64,000 bases of DNA from Raphanus sativus (taxonomy: Eukaryota > Streptophyta > Magnoliopsida > Brassicales > Brassicaceae): positions 25,775,640 through 25,839,639 of the forward strand of contig NC_079513.1 of NCBI RefSeq assembly GCF_000801105.2, in the 5' to 3' direction. Position 1 is the first letter of the stretch. Every line of letters begins with the position of its first letter. Of this stretch, positions 22,505 to 33,540 are shown piece by piece. Below the pieces are notes generated by a model that saw nothing but the letters and a program-made list of their open reading frames with translations, had not been told where the DNA came from and searched no databases. The translations under genes and the position numbers were made by a program.

Positions 22505-25353
22505 CTACTGTTGTGTACTTTCAGCTAGAAATGGTTTGAACGTCAATATAACTCCGAGTGCCAAGACCGTATTCAGAATAAAGAAGACCATTTGTGTGCC
22601 TGCACATTCAAAAGAGAACCATTTGTCAAGTTTGAGCCATGCACTCATGTGAGCTAATGAGCACAACAACATCAGTACTGCACAAGATGACGGATATGAA
22701 TATGAAGACTCTACACATTACCAGGGAGAAAAGCAGCATCTTGACGTTTCTCGCTCCATGAATAACTGCCACAAAACCCCAAAAATGAGTGAACATGTGT
22801 GACAAACCTATAATACATCGCTTAACAAACAAGTTCTTGTAAGTTGATAAGTTGTGTTAATTTGAATCATATTACATGATTCCTGCTGCTGCTGGACCTA
22901 TTGCTTTGAAAAGAGACATCCCTGTCATGGCAAGCCCATTAGCTGCTCCTCTTTGGTCTTGTCCCTGTTTTGTCATTAAAGAACGAGGCACGTTAGTCTT
23001 AGTTTCCAGTGTTACCTAAATTGTTAAACGTTCTGAAAATACTTACGACAGCATTGTTTTGAAGTATGAATAAGCCAGTTACAGCAGAAACCTGCACAAC
23101 TGTTGAGATGAGATACTAAAATCAATAATTAATTACACATTCTTCTAAGGTTATCAGAGACACTTACGCTTAAAACATTCTTTGCTACCGATGCACAGTT
23201 TACCGTCAGGGTAAGGGCTAGACCAGATAACTTTGCTATTAGAGGGTAACTTGATAAGAGAACTAAACCCAAACTCTGTTAACAAAACAAACACGAGATT
23301 AGAACATGCGTTACTGCTTGCAGTAAGAACAAACAGAGGATAGTGGTTACCCCAGATATACGTGTAACTATGATTGGTCCTAAAAGCCTCTCCGCGTAAG
23401 AGTAGAGTGAAAGCTGAAACACAAGGAGACCAAACCCTAGAAAGAAGTAGTAGTAGTGTTTAGGACAGAACATAACAGTTAATTTCTGTTGAAAATGTTA
23501 AGCACTAAGAAGTATGAACACACCAGAAAATGCAAGAACAGAACCAACATCTGCAGATGAATATCCCAAACCTCCGTATTTCGTCGGACTATTTGCCCAC
23601 AATGAAAAGACCTAACACAAAGAAAGAAAAAAAAAGCTGAAGATGGAAAATAAAAGAAAGATGACTGGTGGAGGAAGTGGGAGTCAAACCTCTGTGTAAG
23701 CCATATCATGAAGTGAGAAGATGCAGTATACGATAATAGATGAAATCAATGGCCAGTTCTTCAGGAGAGATGTTTTTTCATTTCTCTCTGTCACATTATG
23801 AGACTCAGGGTCATGAGACAAAAGTTTGATAGACTCATCATGTGATGCTGCATAATCAGCAACCTTGTGATTGTGCAATGTTTCCTGGAGAATAAGAACA
23901 ACCATTTATAGGCTTAAGATAAAAACACAGTAATTAATTAAGGATTTCAATGGAGTATGAGACGGTAAAGAGTGTACCGGAATCCGGAATGAGACTATTG
24001 TCACCAAAAGTGCAAAACAAGATATTACTAAGCAGGGCAAGAAGTAGGGAAACCTGCAGTATGGTTTATAGACAATTGAGACTAGTTAAATGAAAGTGAA
24101 GAGGAGGTAAGGTAAGTGATTACTTACTTCCCAAAAACCGATTCCTCTGAGAATAAACTTGGATATTGCTTTGCAGGCTACAAGGTCCAGAGATTAAACA
24201 AGAAGCAATCAAGAAGAGTGAGAAAGAAAGGAAAAAAAAACAATATTGAAATGCATTTTTTTTGTTGATGAAGAAGACCTGAGCAAGAAAACCTCCCATA
24301 GCAGGGCCAATGATGAGTCCAATGCCCCATGCTGTGCTTACAGCTGAGAGTGCTAAACCTTGATATTCATCACGGAATATTTCTATTGCGTATGCCTGAA
24401 ATTTCATCAACATTATAGGGTTGATGAGCTTCAAGAAGTTAATGGAATTAGTATGGGAGGAAGCAAGGAAACGACCTTTATAGGACCAAGTAAACCATTG
24501 AAACTACCGAGGCAGAACCTGGTGATGATGGCCATCCAGAAATTTACACTTAGGCCAAACAGAGTATTGAAAATGACCCTATGACAATAAAATTTTGAAG
24601 CATTGTTTAGATAAGAAACAAAACAAATGTATATGAGAGAGAGAGAGAGAGATGAAAGAATCAAGAATGTAAAGATTACTAACACTGACGCAGTTCCTAT
24701 GAGGATGACTGGTTTTCTACCATAACGATCAGCCATAATTCCCCAGATGACAGATGTTAACGTTCGTCCGAGCATGAAAGAACAACCTTCAAAGGTAGAC
24801 ATCGTTACTTTGTACACTGAAAATAGCCTAAGGTGGTCCACAACTTGGTTATATATAACCAAAAAAATATTAACATGATGGCTCACCAACAAATCCAGCA
24901 TAGAATCCAATGTCCTCTTCCTTCTTTGCTATGTCAAAATCACTAATCTACCAACACAAAAAGCACACCAGATATTATGGTTACAGATCTTTACTAATCA
25001 TTACCAAAACTCAACTAATTAAGTACGTGTAACAGAAAGAACCTACGTAAGTAAACTACTCACCATAAAGTAAAGGAATGGGAAAAGAGAGGAGATGGGC
25101 AGAGCTGAAACGATGAAACCAAAACAAAACAAAAAAACTATTTGTTAGACAAAAGAAACATGTTCTTCTACGTAACAGTATATGGTATATGGAGAAAGAA
25201 TGTACCGGTGCAGAGGACGATGATCCAAACGGAGAAAAGCTCGGAGAAAGGGAATCCTCGGCGAGATTTTTTCATCTGATCAACCTTGCAGCCAGGGCAA
25301 TGCTCACGAAACTTATTATTCTCCAGCAAACATTCTGTATACTCTTCCGCCAT
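22505..25353 (-). CDS. ZIFL1: ZIF-like major facilitator (ZIFL1-like)
   Basis: A 12-helix major facilitator transporter of the ZINC-INDUCED FACILITATOR family. The Arabidopsis protein affects auxin transport and potassium/proton flux. Sixteen small exons run from 25206-25353 down to 22505-22599. The joined frame gives 482 residues. The N-terminus has the family's CPGC motif ([19 protein letters not shown]). The MFS signature reads [14 protein letters not shown]. The central cytosolic loop after FRIPETLHNHK is charged and variable. The second half ends in [15 protein letters not shown]1 rather than ZIF1 is chosen because the neighbouring copy is closer to ZIF1 and because order follows At5g13750 then At5g13740. 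It is the downstream member of a tandem pair on the same strand. Confidence 0.87.
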
Positions 25354-26987
25354 TTTTTTTCAAAAAATCAAAACCCACCTCGGGATCGAAATTAATCCTG
25401 AAAATTTTGGGAAGATGCGAATGTGTTTGTTTTCTTTGTATGGGAGGGGAGCAGCCAAGATTGTCACGTTCTCTTATAATTCTTCTGTCAAAACACAAAT
25501 GACGGAAAATATATTTTATTATAGGATCCGCCAGGGACATGTGAGTATGTTTTATGTCAGCTTACGAATCTCTTTCACATATATATGTTTTCATTAAATT
25601 TTCAGGGCAACAAATTAAAATCTATTTACTCCTCACCGTTCAATCATATAAAATAATAGGGCCGGCCGTCCTACTGAAAAAATTAACAAATAATTTAAAC
25701 AGTTAGGGTAAATATTCAATATAAATTGTTATTATTTAAAAATACACATATCAGTTCAATTTTGAGCATGTTATGGTAGCTGAAGAGTAAATAAACCATG
25801 TAATCTGAAAATTAGTTATGATTTTGTAAAATAAATATTAGTTGTTGCTTTTCAAAATATGATTTTCTTCTTTTAATGTTAAAAGGTTTAAGATGATTTT
25901 CTTTTGTTAAGTAATCTATGTTTTAGTTATATAGTAAAAATTGGACGTGATATTACATCATTTTTTATGATTTTATGGAGTTAGATGACCATAAAAATCT
26001 GTGAGATTCTTTTTCACTTTTACGATAGATTATTGTTGCAATTTTATTTAAGTTAAGATGTATAATTAATTTGAGTGTTATTCATTCCAAAATTAATTAC
26101 CTAATCACATAAAATCTGTCAGGATTTAGATAAAAATCTTTTCTAAACTTTTGTTTAGATATTAATATCAACTAAGTTTATTCAAATATTAATATATGAA
26201 TGTGTTTCGGTTAATTAGTTAAGTTAGTATTTTTTTCTTTTGGCAGCTGTTAAGTTAGTATTTAAATGGTCCAACTATGACTCATGTACAGTAAACTTTT
26301 AGAATGAATCTAATTTAATAGAGTAGATTAGTTACCTTTATTCTGGTCAAACGTTCCTTTTTATGTGGTAAATTGTAAATGACAACTTTATGTTTTTAAT
26401 CTCCACGTTTTTTCATTTTACAAGTTTAAAATATACTTTCTTTTCTTCTAGTTTTGACTTTAACGCATCTCAATTCAATAATTTCGACGCATCTCAATTC
26501 AATAATTTTTTGATAGTATTCAATACAAAGCAAATGGACAATCTAGTTAAATGAAACTTCTATGTAATTTATCATTTGTTGGACTAGAAGTTTCATTTAA
26601 CTTCAACATTTGAAATCAAATCCATATAGAATCTTCCGACTATTGGTCTCTCATATGCCAATATATCCGGTAGATCTGATCCTTCACCCAACTACAGGAA
26701 GCGTTTTAAAGTCCCTGATGAAAGCAACCACCACGACTCAACCGTGCAATCGATTTAGTAATCCAATAGGAACAGTATCGTACTTATATTGATGTGCCTT
26801 ATTATGTCATTGAATGTTTCTATGATCTTTTGGTCGAAAATCAGACAATCGAAAAACAAGAGTAAAATAAAAAATAAAAACTGAAATCCTAAGGTTAGTG
26901 AAACTCGATAACTTTTTATTCAATCTAAACTTATAATAGTCAACGAGTCACATACATTTTTCTATCACCAACACCAAAAAATTAATT
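25354..26987. other. Intergenic spacer between ZIF1 and ZIFL1
   Basis: A 1.6-kb AT-rich stretch that includes the ZIFL1 promoter (high end of the ZIFL1 gene) and the ZIF1 3' flank. It contains a direct repeat of about 24 bp (cgacgcatctcaattcaata) at about 26463-26508 and an 18-bp perfect inverted repeat at 26545-26602. No gene is supported. Confidence 0.45.
26545..26602. repeat. Perfect 18-bp inverted repeat with 22-base spacer
   Basis: agttaaatgaaacttcta at 26545-26562 is the exact reverse complement of 26585-26602. It could be the remnant of a small foldback element or a transcriptional hairpin. No flanking duplication is obvious. Confidence 0.8.
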
Positions 26988-29900
26988 TCACCTTCTAGCT
27001 ATTGTAAGAAACGGCTTGAACGTGAGAGCTACACCGACCAGGACTATCACATTCAGGACGAAGAATACCATATGCGATCCTGCACACGTGTTATTTTTTG
27101 TGTTTAAGCATAAGTATTATTTGAGCCATCATAAACAATGACTATTGGCTAAAAAGAACTTATGTGCATGATACCTGGTAGAAATGAGGCGTTCAGTCTC
27201 CTCTCGCTCAACGAAAATCTGCCATCAATAAAAAAATTGTGTTCAAGACACTACTACTGCTTTAAATCCACGTAGTATGTGCTCATTCAGAAGAGTCACT
27301 TACAAGATGCCAGCTCCAGCTGGTCCAACGGTCTTAAAGAGAGACATCGCAGTCATAGCGATTCCATTAGCCGCCCCTCTTTGCCTCTGATCCTGTTGTT
27401 TTATTACACAAAAATAAAGTAAGTTGAAGTAAAGAGACAGTTGATGCACTGGTAACAAAAGATAAAAGAATGTTTTATTTGTTTTACCACAGCTTTGTTT
27501 TGCAGGATCAACAAGCCGGTTATGGCAGACACCTGAAAGGATATCAAAAGCAGCAGAGAAATATTTTAACATGACATTTTATTACTTTATATGTAAGGAG
27601 AAAGAAAGAATATGATTAGCTTTTGCATTTGGACTTACACTTAGTACATTGATGAGGATTGATGCACAGTTCAGCATTAAGCTTTGACTGAGACCTGATA
27701 AGTTAGCTATAAATGGATAACTCATCTGTATTGGTATCATCAGTGCCTGAAAAAAATGAAATTGTCAGAGATCTCTCTTTTGTTGCATTCAACTGCCCAC
27801 TACTTATAGTACACAGATAAGCAGCAAAGAGAATATTAACTGACCCCAGCAAAACGGGTTACCAGCACAGGTCCTAGCAGTCTCTCGGCCAAAGGATAAA
27901 TAAAGACCTGGAAGCAGAATAGGCCGACACCTAAAGCAGAATTGTTGATTAGTAATTAATAAGTAAAAACACAGTCTCAATTTCATTAGTAAGAATTCTA
28001 CCAAATTCATGATTGCTTAACTCTTGACAAATTTAAATCATAGCAGACTCTAGTCATCATTAACACACCAGACATGAAGAGCAAGGATGTTCTGTTCTGC
28101 ATACCTGAGATTGCAAGAACTGTACCGACATCATTGGTTGAGTAGTTCAGACCTCCATATTTGCTTGGACTGTTAGCCCATAAAGCAAATATCTGCATAA
28201 TCAGTTTCCAAAGTAATGAAGATTTTTCTTCAGACTTAAAAAAAGGCACAAGACAATGAAGTAACAAAGGATTCTAATACTTACCTCAGAGTATGCAGTA
28301 TCATGTAGACACAACACGCAATAGACAATGATAGATGACATTAGTGGCCAATTTTTCAACAGAGACCCTTGAGAAGCCTTTCCTGTCTTCCCGGTAGAAG
28401 CAGTAGTTTCACTAGCTGCAGCTTCAAGTATTTCGTATGAGTTATCCTGTGAAGTGTTGTCCTGCTTATGATTGTGCAGTGTTTCCTACACGGAGAGAGG
28501 CATAAAACCACTCACTCGTTATAGAACTCTAATGAGAAAAATATTAGTAATAAAAGAAAGAGTAGACAAAATGAATACCGGAATGAAGCAGCATAGGACT
28601 GTCACAACCAAGGCAAAAGCTGATATAGTAAAGCAAGGCAACGCATATGGGAACCTATCATTTCGATTCGCATATTTAAATCATGAGAATCCATTGTATC
28701 CCTTCCAAACTCTAAAAAAAAGAGGAGTAAGAAGACACACCTCCCAAATAAGGATTCTTTAGAGAACACATTTGGATATTTATCTGCCGGCTGGATTCGG
28801 AGAACATTGAAAGGCATTAATCAGACCGGTATAAAGCTTAAAAAAGAAGCAAGGCGAGATGGAGGAGACGTGATAGCCTTCAAAATTACCTGTGCTAAAA
28901 AGCCTCCTAGAGCTGGGCCAATGATCAGGCCAATGCCCCAAGCAGTACTAACCTGAAATAGGTAAAAGGTACGGAGCAGCGGCATGAAACCAACAGTCAA
29001 AACATGTAAGAAAATATTAGACGCAAGAAAAGCTTACAGCTGACATTGCTGTTGCTTGATACTCATCACGAAATATCTCTGACGCATATGCCTACACAAA
29101 TTCACATTAAACAATTAGATATTAGAAAAGTCAAAAATGGCAATCTAGTGAGCAGAACAAAAATGTAAACCAAGTTGTCACCTTCATTGTTCCAAGCAAA
29201 CAGTTGAAACTACCTAAAAGAAACCTCGTGCCAATTGCCATCCAAAAGTTTAAGCTCAAGCCAAAGAGAGCATTGAAAACAGCACTGCCAAAAAAAAAAA
29301 GAACAACATAAGCAGTTAACTAAACACGAAAGGGAGATAGATACCATAGTCAAAACAATTTTTTAAGGATTACTAACATGGAGATAGTTCCCAAGAGTAT
29401 GATCGGTTTCCTTCCATAACGATCAGCTACAACCCCCCAGAAAACTGACATTAGGGCTCTGCCAAACATGAACGAGCACGCTACAAAGCAGAAAGAAGAC
29501 ATTAGTGCATAGTTATATAACTTATAAGTGACTGAGGAGATATATGACTCCTCCTCACCTATAAATCCAGCATAGAACCCAATATCTTTCTCTGTCTTTG
29601 CAACACCAAAATCCTCAATCTACGCGAAACAAAGAAGACATATTAGTGTCTTGCAAGGGATGTGGTATGGCTATTAAGCTCTGTAATCAAAAAGTACGCA
29701 CCATGTAATAGAGGAAGGGATACAGTGAGGAAATAGGCAGCGCTACAACACACACGAGTCAGCCAAACATTAGCAGGAAACAAACCAATTAGCCAATCAT
29801 TTTCGCTAATCTATTGATCGAACTAGTCAATGTCACGTTTTAATAAACAAAACTATTCTTGTCCTTCCGACATTAATATATATATATATTCCGACACAAA

Positions 29901-30115
29901 ACTCATATAAGAGACAAAGTTTAACAGAATGAAAGCGGTTTGAGAAACAAAGAAGCACACTTACAAGTGGAGAGGACGACGATCCAAACAAAGGAAAGCT
30001 CCAAATAAGGATATCCTCTCCGGAGCTGCTTCATCTTCTCGACCTTGCATCCAGGACATCCCTCGTGGTACGTCGTCTGCTTCTCCAGCAACGCCTCATT
30101 GTACTCCTCCGCCAT
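26988..30115 (-). CDS. ZIF1: ZINC INDUCED FACILITATOR 1 (vacuolar nicotianamine/zinc tolerance MFS)
   Basis: An MFS transporter of the tonoplast that loads nicotianamine into vacuoles and so controls zinc tolerance and iron partitioning (known for Arabidopsis ZIF1). The gene has many short exons from 30115 down to the stop at 26988-26990. The N-terminus reads [20 protein letters not shown]. The MFS signature is [12 protein letters not shown]. The loop [10 protein letters not shown] is His-rich and is followed by a Ser/Thr-rich segment. The second half contains [20 protein letters not shown]. The end is [10 protein letters not shown]. All pieces I checked are open, with canonical splice sites. 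It is a tandem duplicate of the ZIFL1 gene on the same strand and fits At5g13740. Confidence 0.88.
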
Positions 30116-31479
30116 TTATCAGCAGTCTCCGATTCAACTCAGGAAAATCACAGCCTTATAATTTGAATGAGAAGAGTAACCTAAGAAGCAAATATGGAAA
30201 TAAAAGAGAATTAAATGTAAAATAAAAACGAAAACGGCAATATAATATATTTCATAACCGTAAAGGAAGATTCAATGAGTACCACACAGATTCTCTCTAT
30301 CGTCCCTGGAGTAGAAAGACAGAGTCGGTCATGTAGCTGAATACATATCTGTATTAAGAGTCTCTCTATATATAGAGTGGAGCTACAGGACAAAAAGGTG
30401 GTCACACACAAGTGTTGTCATAATAAGCTTTAAGCTCTTCAAATGGTTCACGGACCTAAGGAAGGTCCTCTACACCCCGTTCTGTACAATTCACTCTATC
30501 AATTCTCTCGCAGACAATTACGAAACTAATTTTCAAACTTTTGAAATATAGTTAGTTTAATTAAAAGTAATACGTAAATCTTATTTTATATACGTATGAT
30601 AATATAGTTAAGTGATACAAGAACCGTAGGTAGGAATGTTTTTTGAACTCACATGAGAGATAATGGAGACAGGAAGAAAGAGACAATTGAAAGTTCGTGG
30701 ATAGCACAATATATACATATATATATATATATATAGTCTAAACAATGTTCTCGGCCTCATCTACTTGGAATGCTTTGTCTCACTGTGCAAATCAAATTCC
30801 CCCACATGTATATATTATAATGCTTTTGATTTGCGTACATTATAACGTTATTGTGCACTGGATATATCTTTCTCTCTAATGTTATTTCAACAGTAATCGT
30901 TTGTGCTGTTAGGGGTAAGTTGCATCACCCTGCTTTGAGATAACTTTTGATTCTAGAGCGACTTAAATCTTGATGCACTGCAAGGAAGATACGTTCGTGG
31001 AATTTAATATCCTGCCTCGGAATCAAAACTGAAGGCTTTTGTAACTGAACTAGCGCGCCTCAAAGGTCGAATAGTCTACGTTTTAACAAAAGTCTAAAAA
31101 CACTGATTATGTAATGTATATCTATGACGTCCAACGCCTGACGTTCAGTGCGTGACGCCCTTAATGCTTTGAGACTATTATTACGAATAGACTGCTTTTA
31201 CTAGTTCCATGGATATAGATATAGACAGTATTGTACTTGAATGACTCGGTGTGTTTTGTTGTTCGTCCAAATCCGAGAGTGATAGGTGTTTGGAAAATTC
31301 CACGTCAGCGATATTAGTGGAGCCTATTATGAGGAGCTACAGACAGAGGTTCGCGTGTTGCCCCACACAGCTTGCCTACAACAGCGATAGAGATGGTAAT
31401 CATGGACGAAATCATGGATCTGGCTCCCCAAGGATTACCGCATATGATATTGGGTCGAGATTTTTTAGGACCGCAAATT
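30116..31479. other. ZIF1 upstream region and unassigned intergenic DNA
   Basis: The ZIF1 promoter and leader lie near 30116-30400. An AT microsatellite lies near 30715-30735. At 31250-31480 there is an open plus-strand stretch of more even base composition. One frame reads LPHMILGRDFLGPQI, faintly like a retroelement protease region, but this is too weak to call. Confidence 0.35.
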
Positions 31480-31681
31480 AGCAGGCCTCGCGAGACTGAG
31501 CTTTTTGTGGGACGGGACGAAGCGGACCATACATGATTAGTGTTGTCCAGTGGGTCGGCCTGTAGCGGGCGGGTTTGGGCGAGAGCTTTTGGATACTGCA
31601 ACCCGCGCGGTTCGGGAACCGCTCGACGACGAGGTGGCTGCGGTTTGGGACGAGACGGAACTACCTTTTTGACATTCCTAT
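31480..31681 (-). mobile_element. Fragment of a hAT-like non-autonomous element
   Basis: A GC-rich patch in AT-rich surroundings, rich in cgggt/acccg words. On the minus strand one end reads TAGGAATGTCAAAAAGG, close to the usual plant hAT terminus TAGGGGTGTCAAA. The opposite terminus is not found, so this is a truncated copy. Confidence 0.4.
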
Positions 31682-31787
31682 ACACCTAGATCTCGCCTAG
31701 GCTCCGAATAATCCAACTAGTCTCTAATTCTTCTATAAAACTTCTAGTTACCACCTAAGGATTTCTTGAACATTGTATATAATTAAG

Positions 31788-32050
31788 TTACTTGTTCCAA
31801 TCATAACATAGGTCAAATACATTTGGTCCTTTCGTTAAACCTGTATGAACTATTCTGGTCTATATTCCACGTACAGTCGACGCATGGACTACCTTACTAA
31901 CATCATTAATCATCATAAATATCAAACGAATGTGCTTCTTGAGCCCATATAAAACGACAACAAAAGAGTGTTGTTCCAAAAATATTTGGTCTAAAATTAA
32001 ATGACCAAGAACTATCCGGTGCGAGAACTAAGCCATCACCACCTAGACGA
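31788..32050 (-). pseudogene. Decayed S-protein homologue (SPH), 3' part
   Basis: This minus-strand segment aligns by eye with the 3' half of the intact SPH gene at 32357-32812. It shares the terminal ...CTATGTTATGATTGGAAC... then AAG-TAA, the AATATAGACC block and GAGCAATTT-like parts of the KTLFFCNFKWDQESHWFNIY region (here reading TTLFCC, WAQEAHSFDIYDD). Stops and small indels interrupt the frame and the 5' half is missing. It is a tandem relic of the neighbouring gene, shed by duplication. Confidence 0.65.
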
Positions 32051-32356
32051 TTTCTAGAATAATTTGTTCTTCTATAAAAAAATTACAATTGGTGCACTAC
32101 ATTGTATCGAAACAAAAGTATATTAATACTTATGGTTGAATATCAATATTTGTGCATTGTCCAGTTGGATTAGTCTTATATAAGGTTTGCAATATATATA
32201 GATTTCAGTCTTATTTCGGTTGGCTTTGGTTGATCTATTTCTAAAAAATCATTCAAAGTAAATATATCATCCACAGTTCAGAGTTTAATCGAATCATGAT
32301 TTTTCAAAGAAATTCAGGTTTCAGAAATATAATAAAATAAATAATATATATATAAA

Positions 32357-32812
32357 TTACTTATTCCAATCATAACATAGGTCATATGTATCGGTAGTAA
32401 TGTCATATCTGCATACAAGACTAGGGTGTATATCCCACGTACATAAGTAGCATGTATTATCATGACCATCACCATCTCTGTCGTCATCATAGATATTAAA
32501 CCAATGCGATTCTTGATCCCACTTAAAATTACAAAAAAAGAGTGTTTTGGCAAAAAAAGCTGGTGTAAACTTAAATGACCAACTACCCAATGGTTCAAGA
32601 ATGTGGACACCGAGATCATCATCCTTAGACTTACAATGGACTGTTAGTTTTGAGTAAAGTTTATTGTAAATCTGCACCGTTCTCCCCTCAATAATACCAC
32701 CAAACTTATTGGTAATCTCCACTGTTCTCCCCTCAATAATAGTTTCTGCACGTGACACCGTCAAATGGATGAATAGGGATATGACCACCACATAAACTTG
32801 CCATTTCTTCAT
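32357..32812 (-). CDS. Secreted plant self-incompatibility S1-like protein (SPH)
   Basis: A single-exon gene of 151 residues. The signal peptide is MKKWQVYVVVISLFIHLTVS. The mature domain carries the S1/SPH hallmarks: HCKSKDDDLGVHILEPLGSW, FKFTPAFFAKTLFFCNF, HWFNIYDDDRD, then CYLCTWDI and the ending YDLCYDWNK. SPH proteins are small secreted proteins related to poppy S-determinants, with largely unknown roles in Brassicaceae. The ATG at 32812 is preferred because the signal peptide begins there. Codons open upstream have no ATG. Two 45-base copies encode IIEGRTVEITNKFGG and IIEGRTVQIYNKLYS in tandem. The 5' end lies inside a nearly perfect 200-bp inverted repeat. No Arabidopsis syntenic counterpart is known to me, so this is probably an insertion or lineage-specific gene. 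Confidence 0.85.
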   Translation of the reverse strand: MKKWQVYVVVISLFIHLTVSRAETIIEGRTVEITNKFGGIIEGRTVQIYNKLYSKLTVHCKSKDDDLGVHILEPLGSWSFKFTPAFFAKTLFFCNFKWDQESHWFNIYDDDRDGDGHDNTCYLCTWDIHPSLVCRYDITTDTYDLCYDWNK

Positions 32813-33205
32813 TTTTGCTACTTTTTTTAAGTTCAAAGTGTATTCTAGGAATACTATTTGTAGTAGTACTCATAAGAAGTCTCTGATAAGCCTCATCTCG
32901 TTTTTGATTCTATTTGGAAATTTTTAGGGTCATGGTACAATGTATATTGAAACAAAAGTCAAAGCTAATACCTAATCAAAACGTTACATGTGCATATGAT
33001 GTATTGATGTAACGTTTTGATTAGGTATTAGCTTTGACTTTTGTTTCAATATACATTGTACCATGACCCTAAAAATTTCCAAATAGAATCAAAAACGAGA
33101 TGAAGCTTATCAGAGACTTCTTATGAGTACTACTACAAATAGTATTCCTAGAATACACTTTGAACTTAAAAAAGTAGCAAAAATGAAGAAATGGCAAGTT
33201 TATGT
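32790..33205. repeat. Near-perfect ~200-bp inverted repeat at the 5' end of SPH
   Basis: Arms at 32790-32989 and 33007-33205 are reverse complements with one substitution and one A-run length change. The spacer is 17 bases (32990-33006). The left arm contains the SPH promoter and first 7-8 codons (MKKWQVY). The right arm repeats them on the plus strand, where the reading frame breaks down shortly after. This identity implies a recent event or gene conversion. Confidence 0.95.
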
Positions 33206-33540
33206 AATTCATTGTCTAGTATTACTACAAATAGTATTCCTAGAATACACTTTACAGATTTTATATTAACAAATATATAAAGATATTATCCCATATGTAA
33301 TTCATTGTCTAGTAGATGTGCATCTCTACAAATCTTATCATAAAAGAAAAATGATTAATATTTTATGAAGATATTTTCCCATAATTATGTAATTCATTTG
33401 TTTGCAAAACAGACACTACGTCAAAACTATTGGTTAGAAATCTTGTAATATATGGTAAGCTAAAAAAATATTTGTGATTATACTGCCAAATAAAAATGTT
33501 GAGATAAGTTTGTAAGACAGCAAAAATAAATTAAATGTTT
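33202..33540. repeat. Scrambled direct repeats beyond the inverted arm
   Basis: tactacaaatagtattcc with its continuation recurs at about 33131 and 33223 (about 30 bp). atgtaattcattgtctagta recurs at about 33203 and 33295. The offset of about 92 bases is the same for both, so a segment was duplicated after the inversion. The rest is AT-rich with no gene. Confidence 0.7.
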
